Origin: an uncultured Pelagibacteraceae bacterium
GTDB lineage: Bacteria; Pseudomonadota; Alphaproteobacteria; Pelagibacterales; Pelagibacteraceae
Direction of reading: 5' to 3'
DNA: 35,865 nt
Assembly: GCA_902606645.1 (NCBI GenBank)
Contig: CACLHJ010000006.1
Location: forward strand, 1 to 35,865
The position numbers and the translations under genes were made by a program. The notes below the pieces were generated by a model that was not told the DNA's origin, did not search any database, and worked only from the letters and a program-made list of their open reading frames with translations. Shown piece by piece: positions 25,938 to 34,288 of this stretch (its first letter is position 1; each line of letters starts with the position of its first letter).

Positions 25938-26687
25938 CTAATATGTAGCTCTACCACCGCTTAAATCAAAAACAGCAGCTGTTGAAAATGAATTTTCTTC
26001 ACTAGATAACCATGTGACAAGAGATGCTAATTCCTCAACTTTTGCAAATTTATTTCTTGGAATTTTTGAGAGCATGTAATTGATATGCTCTTCAGTCATT
26101 TGATCGAAAATCCTTGTTTTTGCAGCAGCAGGAGTAACACAGTTTACTGCTATATTTTTTTGAGCAAGCTCTTTTCCGAGTGATTTAGTTAGTCCAATTA
26201 CCCCAGCTTTTGAGGTACTATATGCACTGGCATTTGGATTACCTTCTTTTCCAGCTATGGATGCTATGTTTACTATTCTCCCATAATTATTTTTTTCCAT
26301 AAAAGGAACTACTGCTTTACAGCAATAAAAAACTGCATTGAGGTTTAAATTAATTACCTTATTCCACTCTTCTATTGGATATTGTGCAACTGTAGTATTC
26401 ATACCTGCCACGCCTGCGTTATTAATAAAAATATCTATTTTTCCATGTGAACTTTCAATTTCAGTTAATTTTTCATTTATCTTGTTAAAATCACTGACGT
26501 CAACTATTTGATAAGATAAATTTTTAGAGTTTACTTTTTCTAAAGCTTTTTTAGCTTCATTTTCATCAATATCCCAAATAACAACTTTTGCTCCTGACTC
26601 TATAAATCTTTCTGTAATTGCTAAACCAAATCCTTGAGCCCCACCAGTTACAACAGCTACTCTATTTTCTATGTCAAACTTGATCAT
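25938..26687 (-). CDS. SDR-family oxidoreductase, FabG-like
   Basis: 249 residues. TGGAQGFG cofactor loop (about 14-21), NNAG, catalytic Ser in NIASIAG, YSTSK (Tyr/Lys), and C-terminal AAVFDLSGGRATY. It is a complete classical SDR. It overlaps the TctA start region by 4 bases and is followed by the ROK kinase after 2 bases. In this context it probably acts on a hydroxyacid or sugar brought in by the Tct transporter; fatty-acid FabG duty is less likely because the fab cluster is not here. Confidence 0.87.
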   Translation of the reverse strand: MIKFDIENRVAVVTGGAQGFGLAITERFIESGAKVVIWDIDENEAKKALEKVNSKNLSYQIVDVSDFNKINEKLTEIESSHGKIDIFINNAGVAGMNTTVAQYPIEEWNKVINLNLNAVFYCCKAVVPFMEKNNYGRIVNIASIAGKEGNPNASAYSTSKAGVIGLTKSLGKELAQKNIAVNCVTPAAAKTRIFDQMTEEHINYMLSKIPRNKFAKVEELASLVTWLSSEENSFSTAAVFDLSGGRATY

Positions 26688-28162
26688 ATTATTTTTTTAT
26701 TTTTTTTTGATCTTATTAAAGGAAAAGCAAGTGCAATTAAAGATAAAATAAAGAATGTTAAGGCAATGGGTCTAGTTAGAAACATAAGCCAATTTCCATC
26801 AAATATTACAATTGATTGTCTCAAAGTTCCTTCAACTAGTTCACCTAAAATTAATCCAATTATAACTGGAACAACTGAAAAACCATATCGTCTCATAAAA
26901 AAACCTAGTACACCAAAAAATAACATTATCCATACATCAATTATTGATTGGCTTAATGAGTAAGTTCCACAAACTGAAACTGCAAATATCATTGGCCATA
27001 AAATTTTATTAGGTACAAGAGTAATTCTTGCAAAAAGTTTTGCACCAAAGAAACCAAAAATAAAAAATAAAACATTAGCAACTAACATTGCGCCAAAAAT
27101 TCCATAAAGAAATTCAGGTTGTTCCTTAAATAGATCTGGTCCAGGTCTTACTCCATGGATAATTAACCCTGTTAATATAACTGCAGTAGTTGCGCTTCCA
27201 GGAATACCAAGTGCTAATGTAGGAACCATAGCACCACCTGTAGCAGCATTATTTGCTGCCTCGGCACCTGCAATTCCCTCTACTGAACCTTTTCCAAATT
27301 CTTCAGGATTTTTTGAAAATCTTTTTGCCTCAGAATAACCAATTAAAGATGCAACAGTTCCACCCTCAGCTGGTAATACCCCTATAAATGATCCAATCCC
27401 ACTTGATCTAAGGATTGTTTTCCAAGTTTTTTTATAGTCATCTTTAGTTGGAAGCTTTACGGCTTTTAAGGCTACTCTCTTAAATACTTGATCTAGTAAA
27501 GTAGATTGAGTTAACATTTCACTTATTGCAAACAAACCAACAACAACTGGAATAAATCCTATACCTACTGAAAGCTCATTAATACCATAAGTAAATCTAT
27601 CTATTGATGTCATGAAATCTTTTCCAACTGTTGAAATTAAAATTCCAAAAGCTCCTGCTATTAAATTCTTTATTGGACTTCCATCCCCGATCGAAGCCAA
27701 CATAGTTAAACCAAAAATTGCTAAAGCAAAATATTCAGGTTGACCAAATTCATATGCAAGATTTGCCAATATAGGTGCAAAAAATACCAGAACTATAACA
27801 CTAAATATCCCTCCAACTGTGCTTGAAACTGTTGCCATACCTAAAGCTCTACCTGCTTCACCTTTTTGAGCCAATGGATATCCATCTAAACATGTCGCTG
27901 CTGCAGCTGGAGTTCCGGGTGTATTAATAAGTACAGCCGTAATTGCTCCTCCATATGTTCCTGCGCAATATATAGATGTTAACAAAATAATTGCAGACAA
28001 AGGATCCAAAGTCATAGTGAAAGGTAATATTAATGCACCTCCTGTCGTAGGTCCTAAGCCAGGCAGAACTCCTAAAACTAATCCAAATAGAGTTCCAAAT
28101 AATAAAACTAATAATAGTTTTGAACTAAACAAAGGAGCCATCATTAAAATTAGATTATCCAT
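26684..28162 (-). CDS. tctA: Tripartite tricarboxylate transporter large permease, TctA
   Basis: 492 residues, 11-12 predicted membrane helices. The start GTLFGLVLGVLPGLGPTTGG, the AVLINTPGTPAAAATCLDGYPLAQ segment and the second LALGIPGSATTAVILTGLIIHG repeat are hallmarks of TctA. It works with TctB and the periplasmic binding protein TctC in secondary uptake of carboxylates. It starts 1 base after the tctB stop. The substrate is unknown. Confidence 0.95.
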   Translation of the reverse strand: MDNLILMMAPLFSSKLLLVLLFGTLFGLVLGVLPGLGPTTGGALILPFTMTLDPLSAIILLTSIYCAGTYGGAITAVLINTPGTPAAAATCLDGYPLAQKGEAGRALGMATVSSTVGGIFSVIVLVFFAPILANLAYEFGQPEYFALAIFGLTMLASIGDGSPIKNLIAGAFGILISTVGKDFMTSIDRFTYGINELSVGIGFIPVVVGLFAISEMLTQSTLLDQVFKRVALKAVKLPTKDDYKKTWKTILRSSGIGSFIGVLPAEGGTVASLIGYSEAKRFSKNPEEFGKGSVEGIAGAEAANNAATGGAMVPTLALGIPGSATTAVILTGLIIHGVRPGPDLFKEQPEFLYGIFGAMLVANVLFFIFGFFGAKLFARITLVPNKILWPMIFAVSVCGTYSLSQSIIDVWIMLFFGVLGFFMRRYGFSVVPVIIGLILGELVEGTLRQSIVIFDGNWLMFLTRPIALTFFILSLIALAFPLIRSKKNKKII

Positions 28163-28163
28163 T

Positions 28164-28670
28164 TTAATAATAATAAAGATTTGTAATTATTCCTGGAGGA
28201 AACCTAAGTCCTAAAATCATTTCAAAAAAAATAAAGACAACTAAAGGAAAAATTATACTTACTAATAATAAATAAAAAACTCTTCTTTCACCCCAATTAT
28301 ATGATACAAAAATTGACAATACTGAAATTGCTAGAAAAAAATCTAAAGTTTTTGAAATTACTATAAATAAAACGAAACTTATAATTGTTAAAAAAAAGGG
28401 CTTAGGTAAATTTTTTTCTTTTTTCCAAGGTCTTCTAAAAGATAAATAATAGATAATTGAAGTTAGTACTATCATTAAGACAAGCAAGCCTTTTGGAAAC
28501 GTAGCAGGTTGAATTCCTCTATTTAAAATTGGCGGAACAGTGTCAAATGAGAAAGTGGATATTAATAATATAGTTGAAACTAATATGATTGTAAAAAAAA
28601 CTTTAAACTCTGATCTAAAAAAAAAGGGCAAACTTTTGTTTGCCCTTTTTTTATTTCGTACATTATTCAT
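28164..28670 (-). CDS. tctB: Tripartite tricarboxylate transporter small permease, TctB
   Basis: 168 residues, four predicted membrane helices with FFEMILGLRFPPG near the C-terminus, as in TctB. The only in-frame ATG that keeps the first helix is at 28670, 25 bases after the tctC stop. Reading from there, residues 8-18 (KRANKSLPFFF) are encoded by the tctC terminator hairpin itself. No Shine-Dalgarno precedes it. A downstream non-ATG start is possible. If the ATG is right, the terminator doubles as coding sequence. Confidence 0.85.
   Translation of the reverse strand: MNNVRNKKRANKSLPFFFRSEFKVFFTIILVSTILLISTFSFDTVPPILNRGIQPATFPKGLLVLMIVLTSIIYYLSFRRPWKKEKNLPKPFFLTIISFVLFIVISKTLDFFLAISVLSIFVSYNWGERRVFYLLLVSIIFPLVVFIFFEMILGLRFPPGIITNLYYY
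28617..28652 (-). terminator. Bidirectional-looking terminator after tctC, inside the tctB frame
   Basis: An 8-bp GC-containing stem (GGGCAAAC / GTTTGCCC) extended by A/T pairs with a TTTT loop. On the minus strand it is preceded by seven A and followed by nine T. It is 44 bases past the tctC stop and 19-54 bases inside the tctB reading frame. Confidence 0.9.
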
Positions 28671-28695
28671 ATTAAAAAATGTACTTTGATTAAAA

Positions 28696-29670
28696 CTACT
28701 TAATGTAACCTAAAGCTTTAAGTTGAGCAGTCATTTCTGCAAGCATAACTTCCATTTGCTTACCCCACTCATCAGCTCCAACTACACTAGTTGAATCAAG
28801 ACCAATATCGGTTAAAAAACTTTGGAAATATTTATGCTCCATAGCTTTTATCATTGCATCTTCTAATTGTTTTTTTCTATCAGAGGGTACACCTTTTCTA
28901 GTTACGAATCCTCTAACTGTAGATAAAACAACTGGAATTCCTAATTCAGTAGCTGTAGGAACATTATTTAATTTTTCCATTCTGTTACTAGCTAAGACAA
29001 CTGATACACATAAAGTGCCATCTTCTATTTCAGTAACAGCTTCACCTAAGTTTAAAACACCTACATCAATATCTCCTTTGATAAGGTTAGTTTTAATAGG
29101 TCCTACACCTTTATAAGCTACAATTGTTGGATCTGTAAGTTTGCCCTTTTTAGTAAAAGCAATTGCACTTACATCATCAATACCACCAACGTGTGTTGTT
29201 CCATACTTTAATGATTTTGATTTTTGTGCACTAATAAACTTTTTGGCATCTTTAATATCGTTCTTACAGTTAACAACGAACAATTGAGGATCATCAGTTC
29301 CTCTTGCAAGTGGTTGCATATCGCTTAATTTAACTTTAGTTTTACCTAATGCCATTGATACGGCATGACCAGTAGTCCAAGTTAAAGTATGATTTCCATC
29401 TGCTGGAAGAGTCATCATGTAATCCATAGATGCAGCTCCACCTCCACCTTTTTTATTAACTAATTGCATATCTTGTTTTAGATACCTTCTAGTTCTTAAT
29501 AACATCATTCTAGTAGTTACATCTGTTCCACCACCAAAACCAGCGTGTGTAACCGCTTGAATTGGGTGACCATCTGCTTTTGCAGATGTAATCATTAATG
29601 GAAGTGCAACAACAAAAAATTCAGTCACCAAAAAAGCGGCAGCTAAAAATAATTTAAAACTTTTTTTCAT
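28696..29670 (-). CDS. tctC: Tripartite tricarboxylate transporter periplasmic binding protein, TctC (Bug family)
   Basis: 324 residues, signal peptide cut after about Ala32. The mature part begins HPIQAVTHAGFGGGTDVTTRMM, the Bug-family anion-binding loop, and contains GTTHVGGIDDVSAIAF and the closing TDIGLDSTSVVGADEWGKQM typical of TctC. It captures a carboxylate and passes it to TctBA. AGGGGAAG precedes the ATG. It is divergent from the PdxA-like gene across 109 bases. Confidence 0.93.
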   Translation of the reverse strand: MKKSFKLFLAAAFLVTEFFVVALPLMITSAKADGHPIQAVTHAGFGGGTDVTTRMMLLRTRRYLKQDMQLVNKKGGGGAASMDYMMTLPADGNHTLTWTTGHAVSMALGKTKVKLSDMQPLARGTDDPQLFVVNCKNDIKDAKKFISAQKSKSLKYGTTHVGGIDDVSAIAFTKKGKLTDPTIVAYKGVGPIKTNLIKGDIDVGVLNLGEAVTEIEDGTLCVSVVLASNRMEKLNNVPTATELGIPVVLSTVRGFVTRKGVPSDRKKQLEDAMIKAMEHKYFQSFLTDIGLDSTSVVGADEWGKQMEVMLAEMTAQLKALGYIK

Positions 29671-29779
29671 TATCTTCCCCTGTTGTTAGTTATATAATAA
29701 GATATAATCACAAACTTGATTAAATAAAAAGAATGAAATAAAGAAAAAGTATAATTTCTACATTAGAATAAATTTAAAT
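29671..29779. promoter_or_regulatory. Divergent promoter region between tctC and the PdxA-like gene
   Basis: 109 bases of AT-rich DNA between two divergent starts must hold promoters for both. Only the tctC ribosome binding site (AGGGGAAG, minus strand, about 29674-29681) is clear. No Shine-Dalgarno is visible before the PdxA-like ATG. I see no palindromic operator. Confidence 0.4.
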
Positions 29780-30775
29780 ATGCAACAGAATAAAACAACC
29801 ATTGCTATGCTTTTAGGAGATCCAGCTGGGATAGGACCTGAATTAATTTCAAAGCTTCTGAATGATGAGATGACTACTAAGGCAAACATAGTTATAATTG
29901 GTGAAAGGCAAGTATTTGAAAATGGCAATAATATCACAGGAATTTCCCATAATATAGATGTAGTTGAAAATTTTGATCAAATTGATTTTAATAAATCAAA
30001 TAGGGTTTTATTAGATATTTCAAAGGGAAAAAATCATAATTACAAATTAGCTGAACCATCAAAAGAATCTGGGGAAAGTGTTTTAGAAGCCTTAGATTTA
30101 GCCTTAACTCTTGCAAAAGAAAAAAAGGTTGATGCTATTAATTTTGCTCCAATGAATAAGACAAGTCTAAAACTTGGAGGAAACAAACATTCAGATGAAT
30201 TACAACTAATGGCTGAGAAACTTGAAGTAAATAGTTTTTGTTGTGAGTTCAATGTAATAGATAATTTTTGGACAGCAAGAGTAACGTCTCATATTCCAAT
30301 CAAAGAAGTTGCTCAACATATTACAAAAAAAAATATTATGAAACCAATCAAGCTAATCAATGAGATCATGGAGCTTAATGGTGTAAAAAATCCTAGAATA
30401 GCAATTCAGGCGCTTAATCCACATGCTGAGTTTGGTACAGAAGAAAAAGATGAAATTATTCCTGCTATAGAAGAAGCAAAGGCACTTGGATACAATGTAG
30501 ATGGTCCATTGCCTTGCGATACTTCATTTGTAGTAGCTTATAAAAATAAAAATCATGATTGTATGGTCGGCATGTATCATGATGCACTACAGTCAGGTCT
30601 TAAGGCATTTGGTTTTGATAGAGGAGTGACGGTTCAGGGAGGATTAACTGTGCCAGTAACTACTACTGCTCATGGATCTGCATTTGCTATTGCAGGAAAA
30701 AATGAAGCAAACTTAGATCCAATTTTAAATTCTTTTAAAATTGCTCTTTCTATGGCTGAAAATAAAAAAAATTAA
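29780..30775 (+). CDS. PdxA-family dehydrogenase, divergent (PdxA2-like)
   Basis: 331 residues, same length as PdxA. GDPAGIGPE (13-21) and the metal-binding histidines in TSHIP, NPHAEFG and MYHDA are kept, so the fold and metal site are intact. Substrate-side motifs differ from biosynthetic PdxA: HTE becomes HSD, YHDQG becomes YHDAL, and DHGTA becomes AHGSA. PdxA2-type enzymes oxidise 4-phospho-D-threonate/erythronate, and TphB acts on a cyclic diol. Here the gene faces tctC, so oxidation of a Tct-imported hydroxyacid is more likely than vitamin B6 synthesis. No DUF1537 kinase is near. It converges with the PfkB gene (2-base gap). Confidence 0.82.
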   Translation: MQQNKTTIAMLLGDPAGIGPELISKLLNDEMTTKANIVIIGERQVFENGNNITGISHNIDVVENFDQIDFNKSNRVLLDISKGKNHNYKLAEPSKESGESVLEALDLALTLAKEKKVDAINFAPMNKTSLKLGGNKHSDELQLMAEKLEVNSFCCEFNVIDNFWTARVTSHIPIKEVAQHITKKNIMKPIKLINEIMELNGVKNPRIAIQALNPHAEFGTEEKDEIIPAIEEAKALGYNVDGPLPCDTSFVVAYKNKNHDCMVGMYHDALQSGLKAFGFDRGVTVQGGLTVPVTTTAHGSAFAIAGKNEANLDPILNSFKIALSMAENKKN

Positions 30776-30777
30776 AA

Positions 30778-31689
30778 TTAATAATTTACTAAATCTTTTG
30801 AAAAAGGCATAGACGCAGCTGCACCTAATTTTGTTGTTGAAATTCCTGCTATTTTATTCGCAAAATTGAGAGCTTCTTTAATATTTAAATTTTTTGCCAA
30901 ACCTACAGTAAGGGCACCGTTAAATGCATCACCTGCACCTGTTGTATCAAGAACAGGCTCTTTCAATTTAAAAGCGTCTATGAAAAAATTTTCATTATTA
31001 TTTGCAAAATAAACACCTTTTTCTCCTAGAGTAATTATTATATTTTTTATACCTTTTTTTAAAAGTTCCTTGCCTGCTTTTTTAATATCTGTCTCAGTTT
31101 TAATTTTTTTATTTAAATAAAACTCAGCCTCGGTTTCATTTGGTGTAAAAAAATCTATTATTTTAAAATTTTCTTCATCAATTTTACGTGCAGGGGCAGG
31201 ATTTAAAATAGTAATACATCCGTTTTCTTTTGCTTTTTTTAAAGCATAAATTGTTGTTTCGTCAGGAGTTTCCATCTGAGTAAGAAATATTTCTGATTTT
31301 TTGATGGTTTCTATGTGATTATCTACATCACTGTTAACTAGATGTTCTGCTGCTCCAGAAATAATATTTATTGCATTATTTCCATCTTCATCAATCATAA
31401 TGCCAGCAACACCTGTAAAGAGTTTCTCATCCTGAATAATTGAATGGGTTTTTACTCCAGCTTCTTTGTAAAGATTAAAAGCCATTTCAGAATGACTGTC
31501 TTTACCCATCTTAGTAATAAAACTTATGTCTCCATTTAGTCTTGCTGCTGCAATTGCCTGATTTGACCCTTTCCCACCTGGACCAACTATATGTTTTTTA
31601 CCTAAAATTGTTTGACCTTTTGCAGGAATTTTGCTTCCAACAAAACATAAGTCAGCAACAAAAACTCCAAATATGCAAATAGATTTCAT
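30778..31689 (-). CDS. rbsK: PfkB-family sugar kinase, ribokinase-like
   Basis: 303 residues. GGKGSNQA (38-45) binds the sugar hydroxyls, and DTTGAGDAFNGAL near 254 holds the anion hole and catalytic Asp. FTPNETEAEFYL and IITLGEKGVY are the ATP-side motifs. It matches ribokinase in length (about 305) and order. It is last in the operon after the mutarotase and CUT2 transporter, so it phosphorylates the imported sugar; ribose is the first guess, but other pentoses or deoxysugars are possible. Confidence 0.9.
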   Translation of the reverse strand: MKSICIFGVFVADLCFVGSKIPAKGQTILGKKHIVGPGGKGSNQAIAAARLNGDISFITKMGKDSHSEMAFNLYKEAGVKTHSIIQDEKLFTGVAGIMIDEDGNNAINIISGAAEHLVNSDVDNHIETIKKSEIFLTQMETPDETTIYALKKAKENGCITILNPAPARKIDEENFKIIDFFTPNETEAEFYLNKKIKTETDIKKAGKELLKKGIKNIIITLGEKGVYFANNNENFFIDAFKLKEPVLDTTGAGDAFNGALTVGLAKNLNIKEALNFANKIAGISTTKLGAAASMPFSKDLVNY

Positions 31690-31700
31690 TGCTTAAATAT

Positions 31701-32162
31701 TTAAGACCATACCTTACCGTCTGGTAAAATTACACCTTTAGTTAAAACAAAACATCCAAACGGTCTAGCATCAGTGGTTGTGACTATACAATATGCTTTT
31801 TTTGCTTCTTTATAAAAATCTTGTCTAGAAATAGAACCAACTTTCCAATTTTCACCAGAAACTTTTTTAATCACATCAATAAATTCTTTATGCGTTTCTG
31901 TTAATTCTTCTGGTTTATCATCTACTTCCATTCTTAAAGCTGGAGATCCACCTTGTGAAACAATAAAACTATCAAGAGGAAAAACAGAAAGAATTGCTGA
32001 AGCTGCATCTTTAATGCCTACACCATCTAATCTTATTACTTTATCATTAGACGTATTTGCTGGAAAATTTGCATCTGCTAAAATTATTTTTTCTCCGTGT
32101 CCCATAGATCTTAAATGAAATAGTAATTCAGGACTTAAGATTGGATTGATATTAATTAACAT
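31701..32162 (-). CDS. FucU/RbsD-family sugar mutarotase
   Basis: 153 residues. MGHGEKIILADANFPA (20-35) contains the conserved His22 and Asp30, and TTDARPFGCFVLTKGV near the C-terminus closes the active site. The length is closer to FucU than RbsD. The family interconverts sugar anomers so that kinases or isomerases receive the right form. It is 11 bases upstream of the kinase and 73 bases after the binding protein, behind a terminator. Confidence 0.9.
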   Translation of the reverse strand: MLININPILSPELLFHLRSMGHGEKIILADANFPANTSNDKVIRLDGVGIKDAASAILSVFPLDSFIVSQGGSPALRMEVDDKPEELTETHKEFIDVIKKVSGENWKVGSISRQDFYKEAKKAYCIVTTTDARPFGCFVLTKGVILPDGKVWS

Positions 32163-32180
32163 TAAATTATTATATTACAT

Positions 32181-32214
32181 AAAAAAAAAGGGTGGAATAA
32201 AAATTCCACCCTTT
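32181..32214 (-). terminator. Intra-operon terminator after the CUT2 binding protein
   Basis: A 12-bp stem (AAAGGGTGGAAT / ATTCCACCCTTT) with loop AAAA, followed by a T9 run on the minus strand, 22 bases after the binding-protein stop and before the mutarotase gene. Confidence 0.9.
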
Positions 32215-32235
32215 AATTCAAATTATTTCTAAAGA

Positions 32236-33159
32236 TTATTTAAAATCGTTAGCGTTCGCTGTAGTTACTAATTGTGTGCCAGTATCAATATTAATATCAA
32301 TACTTCCACCATTAGCTAACTCAAGTGCATATTTAACACCATAAGCACCCATGTTGTAAGAGAATTGAGCAATTGTTGCCGTCATTCCGCCATCCAAAAT
32401 ACTCTTTGCAGCATCTGGTGTAGCGTCAAATCCTACTACTACTACATCATTCATATCTGCATCTTTAAGAGCTTGAATAGCACCTAATCCCATGTTGTCA
32501 TTAGAAGCAAATATAGCTTTAATATTTGGATTTTTAAGAATGATTGATTCAGTAACAGATCTTCCTTTTGCTGTATCCCATTCTGCAGTTTGAGTAGCTA
32601 CTAAATTTAGACCACAAGCTTTAAGTCCTGCAACTGCTCCATCTCTTCTTAGTAGAGCTGTTGATTGTGACTCAATTCCAGTTAGTACTGCAACATCAGA
32701 ACCTTTTGGAGTTTTGTCACAAATAAACTTAGCTGCCAATGCAGCACCATTTTTATTATTTGTTCCAATAAATGTTACACCTTCATTAATTCCTTTAGTA
32801 TCTACAAATACAACTGGAACACCACTTTTGATAGCATCATCTACGATTGGAGCAAAAGCATTAGGATCCCCTGGTGCTAGAGCAATTGCATCAACACCTT
32901 TTGCAAGTTGATCCTCTACCTGGTTAATCTGAGCTTGAACATCACCTTCTTGAGGTGGTGCAACCAAAACTAAATCAACTCCTAGTTTTGCTGCTTCTTC
33001 TTTAGCGCCTTTTTCCACAGATGCCCAAAAAGGATTTCCTGATCCAGGTCCTTTTATGCTGAATAATATTCTTTTACCAGCGTTTGCACTTGTTGAAATG
33101 CTTGCTAAAAGAAAAACTGTAGTAATAAATATACTAATTATTTTTGTTAAGTTTTTCAT
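32236..33159 (-). CDS. CUT2 sugar-binding protein, RbsB/FrcB-like
   Basis: 307 residues, signal peptide cut after about Ala27 (STSANA). It is a periplasmic binding protein type 1 fold: LFSIKGPGSGNPFWASVEKGAKEEA, VDAIALAPGDPNAFAPIV, GVTFIGTNNKNGAALAA, and AIFASNDNMGLGAIQALK. AGGGGAAA lies 6 bases before the ATG. It is placed after the permease gene and not first, with a 112-base gap that may hold its own promoter. Ribose or fructose-type substrate. Confidence 0.92.
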   Translation of the reverse strand: MKNLTKIISIFITTVFLLASISTSANAGKRILFSIKGPGSGNPFWASVEKGAKEEAAKLGVDLVLVAPPQEGDVQAQINQVEDQLAKGVDAIALAPGDPNAFAPIVDDAIKSGVPVVFVDTKGINEGVTFIGTNNKNGAALAAKFICDKTPKGSDVAVLTGIESQSTALLRRDGAVAGLKACGLNLVATQTAEWDTAKGRSVTESIILKNPNIKAIFASNDNMGLGAIQALKDADMNDVVVVGFDATPDAAKSILDGGMTATIAQFSYNMGAYGVKYALELANGGSIDINIDTGTQLVTTANANDFK

Positions 33160-33271
33160 TTATTATTTCCCCTAGTTAGTTTTTAAAAAAATTAAATTTA
33201 ATATAATTTTTGATAAAAATTCAACAGTTTATAAAAACATGTGGCTTTTGGAAATCAACCTTGACGTGTAA

Positions 33272-34288
33272 TTATTTTCTTGTACTTAAATCTCTTCTCA
33301 ATACATCAATGTAAACTGCTAAGACAATAATTGAACCAATTAAAACTTGCTGCCAAAACGAACTAACATCCATTAAATTTAACCCATTTCTCAATATACC
33401 CATTATCATAACACCAGCAAATACTCCGAGAACAGTGCCTCTTCCCCCAAAAAAACTTGCTCCACCAATAATGCATGCTGCTATTGCGTCAAGTTCTGAT
33501 TGTAATCCAGCATTAGGATAGCCAGAGTCTGCTCTACCTGCTAAAATTAGTGCTCCAATTCCTGATAAAAATCCACACAAAGAATATACGATTATTAATA
33601 TCTTGTTTACATTTATACCTGATGCTCTAGCAGCATTAGGATTTCCTCCAATAGCATAAATCCATTTACCAGTTCGTGAATGATTCATGAAAACCCAAAA
33701 AATAAAATATACGATTGCAATTAAAACTAAACTAACAGGAAGGTATTGTGATTTTTCTAATCCTAACCAAGTTAAATCAATCCTGCCATGTCCTAAATAT
33801 CTTACTTCATCGGTAAAACCACTAATCGGCGTTCCACCTGATATAAGATTTCCCGTTCCTCTAAAGATATATAAAGTCCCTAAGGTCATTATAAATGGAT
33901 GGGGCATTCTTAAGAATGTGATCCCAGCACCATTAATTAATCCACATAAAAATCCAGCAATCAAAGGAGTAATAACTACTATAAACCAAGGAGCTCCAGC
34001 CTTGGCAACTATAGCTAAAATCATTAATGACAACATCATGATTGAGCCAACAGAAAGATCTATACCTGCGGTTACAATCACCATGAAAACTCCTAGAGCT
34101 AACATAGATTGCCATGATATTTGCTTAAATACGTTAGTAACGTTACGCCATGATAAAAATACATCAGGTTGCAGTATATGCATCACCAATATCATTATTA
34201 ATAATAAGAGTAAAATTCCGTATTTATCAAAATATGGAATTAATTTTAGATATAAACTTTCTGGTTTCTTATCTTTATCTTCAATCAT
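33272..34288 (-). CDS. CUT2 sugar ABC permease, RbsC/FrcC-like
   Basis: 338 residues, about nine to ten membrane helices. GIDLSVGSIMML (residues ~76-87), IYAIGGNPNAARASGINV and the LDAIAACIIGGASFFGGRGTVLG stretch are the standard RbsC-family motifs. Its start codon shares its first base with the end of the ATPase gene (34288), so the two are coupled. Confidence 0.93.
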   Translation of the reverse strand: MIEDKDKKPESLYLKLIPYFDKYGILLLLLIMILVMHILQPDVFLSWRNVTNVFKQISWQSMLALGVFMVIVTAGIDLSVGSIMMLSLMILAIVAKAGAPWFIVVITPLIAGFLCGLINGAGITFLRMPHPFIMTLGTLYIFRGTGNLISGGTPISGFTDEVRYLGHGRIDLTWLGLEKSQYLPVSLVLIAIVYFIFWVFMNHSRTGKWIYAIGGNPNAARASGINVNKILIIVYSLCGFLSGIGALILAGRADSGYPNAGLQSELDAIAACIIGGASFFGGRGTVLGVFAGVMIMGILRNGLNLMDVSSFWQQVLIGSIIVLAVYIDVLRRDLSTRK

